DNA of 64,000 nucleotides from Isoetes taiwanensis. Lineage: Eukaryota > Streptophyta > Lycopodiopsida > Isoetales > Isoetaceae. The notes under the pieces are model-generated. The model saw only the letters and a program-made list of their open reading frames with translations. It was not told the DNA's origin and ran no database searches. The stretch spans positions 6,448,413 through 6,512,412 of the forward strand of contig JAJEKV010000003.1 of NCBI GenBank assembly GCA_021234155.1, given 5' to 3'. This document shows positions 59,743 to 64,000 of this stretch, piece after piece; within the stretch, counting starts at the first letter, position 1, and every line of letters starts with the position of its first letter. A program made the position numbers and the translations under genes.

Positions 59743-60299
59743 ATGAAAATTATTACCTGGAATGTTAGGGGGGCTAAAGGCCCAATAAAAAGGAGAAGAA
59801 TTATCTCTCTCGGACATTATAAAGTGACATAATTTTACTTCAAGAAACCAAGCTTCCTAAATTTGAGAGTTCTAGCTTTTCTGAGTGGATCTCTCCAGGC
59901 TCCTCCTCTATTTGGATTGAGGCTTCTGGAACCAGTGGTGGTTTGATAACTATTTGGAAATCCTTGACTCATGTCTCCTATTTTAATAGTCCAAGTAAAT
60001 GTTGGCAGGCAGTGATTTTCTCTATTAGTAATTCCAGCTTTGGTATCATTAATGTCTATGCTCCCACCAATCCTAAGGATAGAGAAGTTATCTGGCCTGA
60101 CATTAACACTTGGATCTCTTCTCAACCTGCTATGGACTGGGTTATTTCTGGTGACTTCAACAATACTCCAAACTGGAATATGAAATTAGGAAATAGAATT
60201 AATATGTCAACTATTGAGAGGGATAATTGGAACACCTTCATTTCTGATGCCAACTTGATCTATGTTCCATCTTCAACTGCAAACTACACTTGGTCTAAT
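59743..60299 (+). pseudogene. LINE ORF2, endonuclease domain only
   Basis: ATG 59,743 starts MKIITWNVRGAKGP, the typical start of plant L1 ORF2. A one-base loss near 59,823 shifts the frame, after which SDIILLQETKLPKFE, GGLITIWKS, IINVYAPTNPKDRE and VISGDFNNTPN follow. These match the APE-type endonuclease order: N in WNVRG, E in QETK, Y in NVYAP, and D and N in GDFN. The frame reaches YTWSNGS, the usual motif late in the domain, and there runs directly into the minisatellite at 60,300. The catalytic SDH motif and the reverse transcriptase are missing. Confidence 0.8.
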
Positions 60300-60850
60300 G
60301 GCTCAAACATGCCACCTAGGCTCAAACATGCCAAGGTGGTTCCCACATGCCAAGGTGGCTCCAACATGCCACCTAGGCTCAAACATGCCAAGGTGGCTCA
60401 AACATGCCACCTAGGCTGCAACATGACAAAATGGCTCAAACATGCCACCTAGGCTCCAACGTGCTCAAACATGCCACGCGGGCTCCAACATACCACCTAT
60501 GCTCCAACTTGCCAAGGTGGCTCAAATATGCCACGTGGGCTCCAACATGCCACCTAGGCTCCAACATTCCTAGGTGGCTCAAACATGCCATCTAGGCTCC
60601 AACATGCCACCCAGGCTCAAACATGCCAGGTGGCTCAAACATGCCAAGGTGGGCTCAAACATGCCACCTAGGCTCCAACATGCCAAGGTGGCTCAAACAT
60701 GCCACGTGGACTCCATAATGCCACGTGGGCTCCAACATGCCAAGGTGGCTCAAACATGCCACCTAGGCTCAAACATGCCAAGGTGGCTCCAACATGCCAA
60801 GGTGGCTCAGGCATGCCACCTAGTCTCAAGCATGCCACCTAGGCACCCCA
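60300..60850 (+). repeat. Minisatellite, array 1 (~20-bp units)
   Basis: Roughly two dozen or more units of 18-20 bp with the frame GGCTC(C/A)AACATGCCA plus a variable end. Variable ends are CCTAG, CGTGG/CGTAG or AGGTG, giving units that contain CCTAGG, CACGTG/CACGTA or CCAAGG. Unit order is mixed. Open frames through it (MPPRLKHAKVAQ-like) are by-products of the repeat. Confidence 0.95.
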
Positions 60851-62625
60851 AGTGGTGACATGGCATGCCAAGTAAGCAAGGTCAAGTTTTGACTAGGCCA
60901 AAAAACCAAAGATGTCCATCTTTGGTCTTTTCATTGGGTGATGTTGGCAAATTTTAGGTGACATGGCTAGATGATGGTGACATGGACCTTGGATGTGCTG
61001 CAAACACCGGGCAGGCACCTCGACGGCGGCCCCTTTCTTGTGAAGGGGAGTCTCCGAAAGGTATATATGCTGGTGCATTTTCTCTTGCGTATGCAGCGTC
61101 ATGCTGCACATCCTGCCAAGATTTCACCTTTTTTCGAGACCCGGATTTTTATCTGTGTTTTTCTTTGTGTTTATGCTCCGGAAATTCATAATTAATGCAT
61201 GGGGCGGGGAAAAATCCTGGTTTTCAGCCAGCTGGCTTGCCAAGTGGCCGCGAGCGTACAGGAAAATCCCCGGTATTTTCGGGCGAGCTTTAGACCCTCG
61301 ATTTTTGATTGGGATGGCCACCGTTGGCCCTGACAGGGTTTAGACCACGTTTTCGATTTTGGGGCATGGAGGAGGCCCCGGATTGGCGATCCGACCTCTC
61401 CACATCGTCTGGAACGCCGAAATTACCCTAGAGGACAAGTTTCACTACCAGTTTTCCCAGGGGATCAATCACTTACCCCCCACTAGGAGGTATTCAGCAT
61501 CCACCTCCATGCCAATTGACTACAAGTGTGTAGTAAACGACCTACTTTGGCGTTTCTTGGAGAGGGGTGGTCTTACATCCCACTAAACTTGGTCTCCTAG
61601 GTAATGGGGATGTTCCGGGTCCATTGGCAGAGCCAGTTCTTGGGGGTCCAGCCCGTCCTCAGCCCCCAGCTTGGACTAGCCTGCGAGAACAAGATACTTG
61701 GGGTCACCCTGAGGCCCTGGTAGAAGATCGAAGTGAGAATAGCAGCACTAGGACTGCTAGGTGGTATACATGTGACCACGGAGAAGCAAAGCTAGCTCCA
61801 CCGCCCCCAAGATGGGACGTTATCGGCCGGTGGCCTCCGGGAGGGGGTTGGCTCAAGCTTCGCCTCATGCCTGCGCTTGTGCTTCTATTGCCGTGCATTT
61901 TCTCTTGCGTGTGTGCGGCGTCATGCTGCACATCCCGCCAAGATTTCACCTTTTTCGAGACCAATTTTTATCCGTGCTTTTTCTTTGTGTTTATGATCCG
62001 GAAATTCATGATTAATGCATGGGGCGGAAAAATCATGGTTTTCAGCCAGCTGGTTTGCCAAGTGGCCCCGAAGTCGCAGGAAAATCCCCGGTATTTCGGG
62101 TGAGCTTTAGACCCTCGATTTTTGATTGGGATGGCCACCGCTGGCCCGGACGGGGGTTTAGACCACGTTTTTTATTTTGGGGCATGGAGGAGGCCCCGGA
62201 TTGGCGATCCGACCTCTCCATGTCATCTGGAATGCCGAAATTACCCTAGGGGACAAGTTCCACGGCCCTCTTGATCAGAGGAGCATCCCCAGAATGTAAA
62301 TCCTACCAAACCCTAGGGTTTGGTAGGGTTTACATCTCGAGCGTCAAGACGGAGACTAACACATCCGGAACTTTGCATGGAGTTCTCTGTGTATGCTCTG
62401 GGGACCATGCCCGGAGATGGGGTCAAATCCCCCTGCACAGCATGCTTTTCCAGACTCCCCTTCACTGGAAAGGGGCTTGTGAAGGGGAGTCTCCGAAAGG
62501 TATGCTGCACCGGGAAATTTGGCTCTGTCTCCCAATGCCATGAGGGTAATCCAGCACGGGTATTCCACGTCAGATCCTGGGCCCTCTGGGTCATCGGAGC
62601 ATCCCCAGAATGTAAACCCTATCAA
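60851..62625. other. Spacer between minisatellites 1 and 2, internally duplicated
   Basis: The spacer is GC-richer than the rest. A ~365-bp part (61,072-61,435) is repeated at 61,891-62,255, 819 bp downstream, sharing GCATTTTCTCTTGCGT, GTGTTTATG.TCCGGAAATTCAT and GAGGAGGCCCCGGATTGGCG. The phrase GGGGAGTCTCCGAAAGGTAT also occurs twice (about 61,046 and 62,482). Open frames follow the repeats on both strands and have no recognisable domain. Confidence 0.7.
62296..62333. repeat. 38-bp near-perfect palindrome
   Basis: Centred on CCCTAGGG, the arms GTAAATCCTACCAAA and TTTGGTAGGGTTTAC pair with one mismatch. No transcript or protein is linked to it. Confidence 0.85.
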
Positions 62626-62826
62626 ACCTAGGCTCCAACGTGCTCAAACGTGCCAAGGTGGCTCAAACATGCCACGTGGGCTCCAACATGCCACATAGGC
62701 TCCAACATGCCATGTGGGCTCCAACATGCCAAGGTGGCTCAAACATGCCACCTAGGCTCAAGCATGCCAAGGTGGCTCCCACATGCCAAGTTGGCACCTA
62801 GGCTCAGGCATGCCACCTAGGCATGT
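62626..62826 (+). repeat. Minisatellite, array 2
   Basis: About ten units of the same family follow CCTATCAAACCTAGG and end at GCCACCTAGGCATG. The same three unit ends are present. Confidence 0.95.
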
Positions 62827-63818
62827 GTGTTTAGCAAAGGTGCACCTAGCTATCTGAGAAAACGATCACATTTTGGCCTCCGAAACGTTTTGGATTTACC
62901 CTCCTCCCAGTGTCGCAATTAGAAGTCAAGAACACATTTTGTAGTAGCAATTTTTTTTGGAATGATTCGGGATCGCAATAGATCCAAACTCTGTTATTTC
63001 AGTTGCCATGGCTCCGCATACATGTTTGAAAAAGGTACACCAGGTCCCAAGTGCAACTGACCACGTTTTGGCCTCCATAACGTAAACCCTACAATAACCT
63101 GGCAAGGCACAGGGTTTACGTTTTGGAGGCCATACCCTAGCCAGATTGGACCAGGATCTTGCACAATGTCATGAGGTAGTGGGAGGGCGTTGACGCCAGA
63201 AGATGGAGCCCTAAAACCTTCCAGAAGCAGTTCGACCCAAAATGTCCTCTCTGGAAGGTCCCTGGCCACGGATGGGCAACTCTCCCACCCCGGAACTATG
63301 ATCTGACTCTGCCAACGAACTCGAAACATTGACATTACCCAGGAGACCAAGTTTCGTGGGCAGAAGACCACCCCTGCTCCAGGAAGCGCCAAAGTAGCTC
63401 ATGTCCAACACGTTCATAGTGAATTGGCCTTAGCGGAAGGGGTGCGTATCATCGCCATCTAGAGGGTTCATGCTTCTTTTTGCTGCAAAAATGACCGTGT
63501 AACTTGGTCCCTAGGGTAATTTCTCATTTGTTTGGACGATATGGCTAAGTCAAATCTCCATTAGGAGCATTTGTACTTGCCTAAAAACGACAAAGCACGT
63601 GGCTTTCTACATGGTCGCATCAAGTAGGACACTTTGCGGTTTGATATGTTCTCTCGGGACAGATCTTGAATTTTTTTGATACTTGAAGAGTGGATTCAAA
63701 GGTCGGATGGGAAACTGGGCTCCGGGAAGGGAGGCATTGGCATTTGCCCTCCCGGAGGAGCACTAGTAGGAAAGCCTGCCTCGGTAACCTTTGTGATGTC
63801 CGTCTCCTGGGGTCTGGC
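62827..63818. other. Spacer between minisatellites 2 and 3
   Basis: It contains the hairpin at 63,070-63,131 and several open frames on the minus strand (for example 62,994-63,392) without a recognised domain. It has no clear similarity to the first spacer apart from short AACGTAAACCCT words. Confidence 0.45.
63070..63131. repeat. Hairpin with 21-bp arms
   Basis: Arms 63,070-63,090 (GGCCTCC..AACGTAAACCCT) and 63,111-63,131 (AGGGTTTACGTTTTGGAGGCC) pair with one mismatch around a 20-base loop. A related GGCCTCCGAAACG lies at ~62,876. No T-run follows, so it is not a terminator-like structure. Confidence 0.85.
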
Positions 63819-64000
63819 CACCTAGGCTCCAACGTGCCACCTAGGCTCCAACATCCACCTAGGCTCCAACATGCCACCTAGGCTCAAGTGTGCCAAGGTG
63901 GCTCAAATATGCCACCTAGGCTCCAACATGCCACGTAGGCTCCAACATGCCACCTAGGCTCCAACATGCCACGTGGGCTCCAACATGCCACCTAGCATGC
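63819..64000 (+). repeat. Minisatellite, array 3, running off the window
   Basis: About nine units, mostly of the CCTAGG and CACGT(G/A) kinds, continue to the last base of the window. Confidence 0.95.

Larger units (their letters stand above)
56029..60299 (+). mobile_element. L1-type LINE, decayed and 3'-truncated
   Basis: After the tandem array ends, unique sequence contains in order a ~0.9-kb leader, an ORF1 with DUF4283-like and CCHC parts, a long low-complexity tail, and an ORF2 starting ITWNVRG with the endonuclease motifs. ORF2 ends after the endonuclease at the minisatellite, so reverse transcriptase and the 3' end are missing. ORF1 is further split by a SINE-like insertion. The sequence here looks clean, so stops and frameshifts are probably real decay. 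Open frames at 56,192-56,533 in the leader match nothing I know. Confidence 0.8.

Noticed and set aside
60300-60858. Open frames reading MPPRLKHAKVAQ-like repeats
   Set aside because: They are translation of the minisatellite; the unit length varies between 18 and 20 bp, so no stable repeat protein exists.
60300-64000. CRISPR-like repeat array
   Set aside because: Units are directly adjacent with no unique spacers and the context is eukaryotic.

Overview
The window reads as land-plant nuclear DNA, probably gene-poor, repeat-rich intergenic heterochromatin. Four signs support this: a plant-style L1 LINE (DUF4283-like ORF1, CCHC knuckle, endonuclease ORF2), an LTR whose primer-binding site matches initiator tRNA-Met, a BTB/POZ relic of a plant-type family, and sequence damage concentrated at CHG-like sites, the plant methylation context. 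I cannot name the species.

Layout. Positions 1-722 are unique left flank. Two head-to-tail copies of one large unit follow: unit A (723-25,772, about 25.0 kb) and unit B (25,773-55,478, about 29.7 kb). A third copy of only the first ~550 bp (R3, 55,479-56,028) closes the array. The order is therefore R1-A-R2-B-R3, as expected if a segment flanked by 550-bp direct repeats was duplicated by unequal recombination. Within each unit, left to right, there are: non-coding DNA, a LINE 3' relic with an RT-zinc-finger domain, an LTR plus PBS and a decayed internal region, minus-strand exon-like fragments, a cluster of SINE-like repeats, a small predicted secreted-peptide gene (21,842-22,096 and 47,125-47,379), and a 2.6-kb block with a heat-shock-element-like array, a tRNA-like pol III promoter and a ~110-bp tandem repeat.

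The units differ by discrete events. Unit A has a 688-bp hAT-like element with an 8-bp target duplication, a 282-bp TIR element and 0.4 kb missing from B. Unit B has a second copy of the 2.6-kb block, a 1.25-kb poly(A) retro-insertion inside that copy, a 345-bp foldback element, and 1.58 kb (holding the BTB relic) that A lacks.

Positions 56,029-60,299 are a decayed L1 LINE, interrupted in ORF1 by a minus-strand SINE-like element with a 13-bp target duplication. Its ORF2 stops after the endonuclease domain at a ~20-bp minisatellite (60,300-60,850) that reappears at 62,626-62,826 and 63,819-64,000. The spacer between arrays is GC-richer, internally duplicated and contains strong inverted repeats.

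Caution on reading frames: the two long units look poorly polished. Where copies differ, the change often sits at CAG/CTG in the better copy, while stretches present only once look clean. Frameshifts inside the units should not be read as biology without raw reads. I found no intact conventional multi-exon gene; the secreted-peptide gene is the best candidate for a functional gene.
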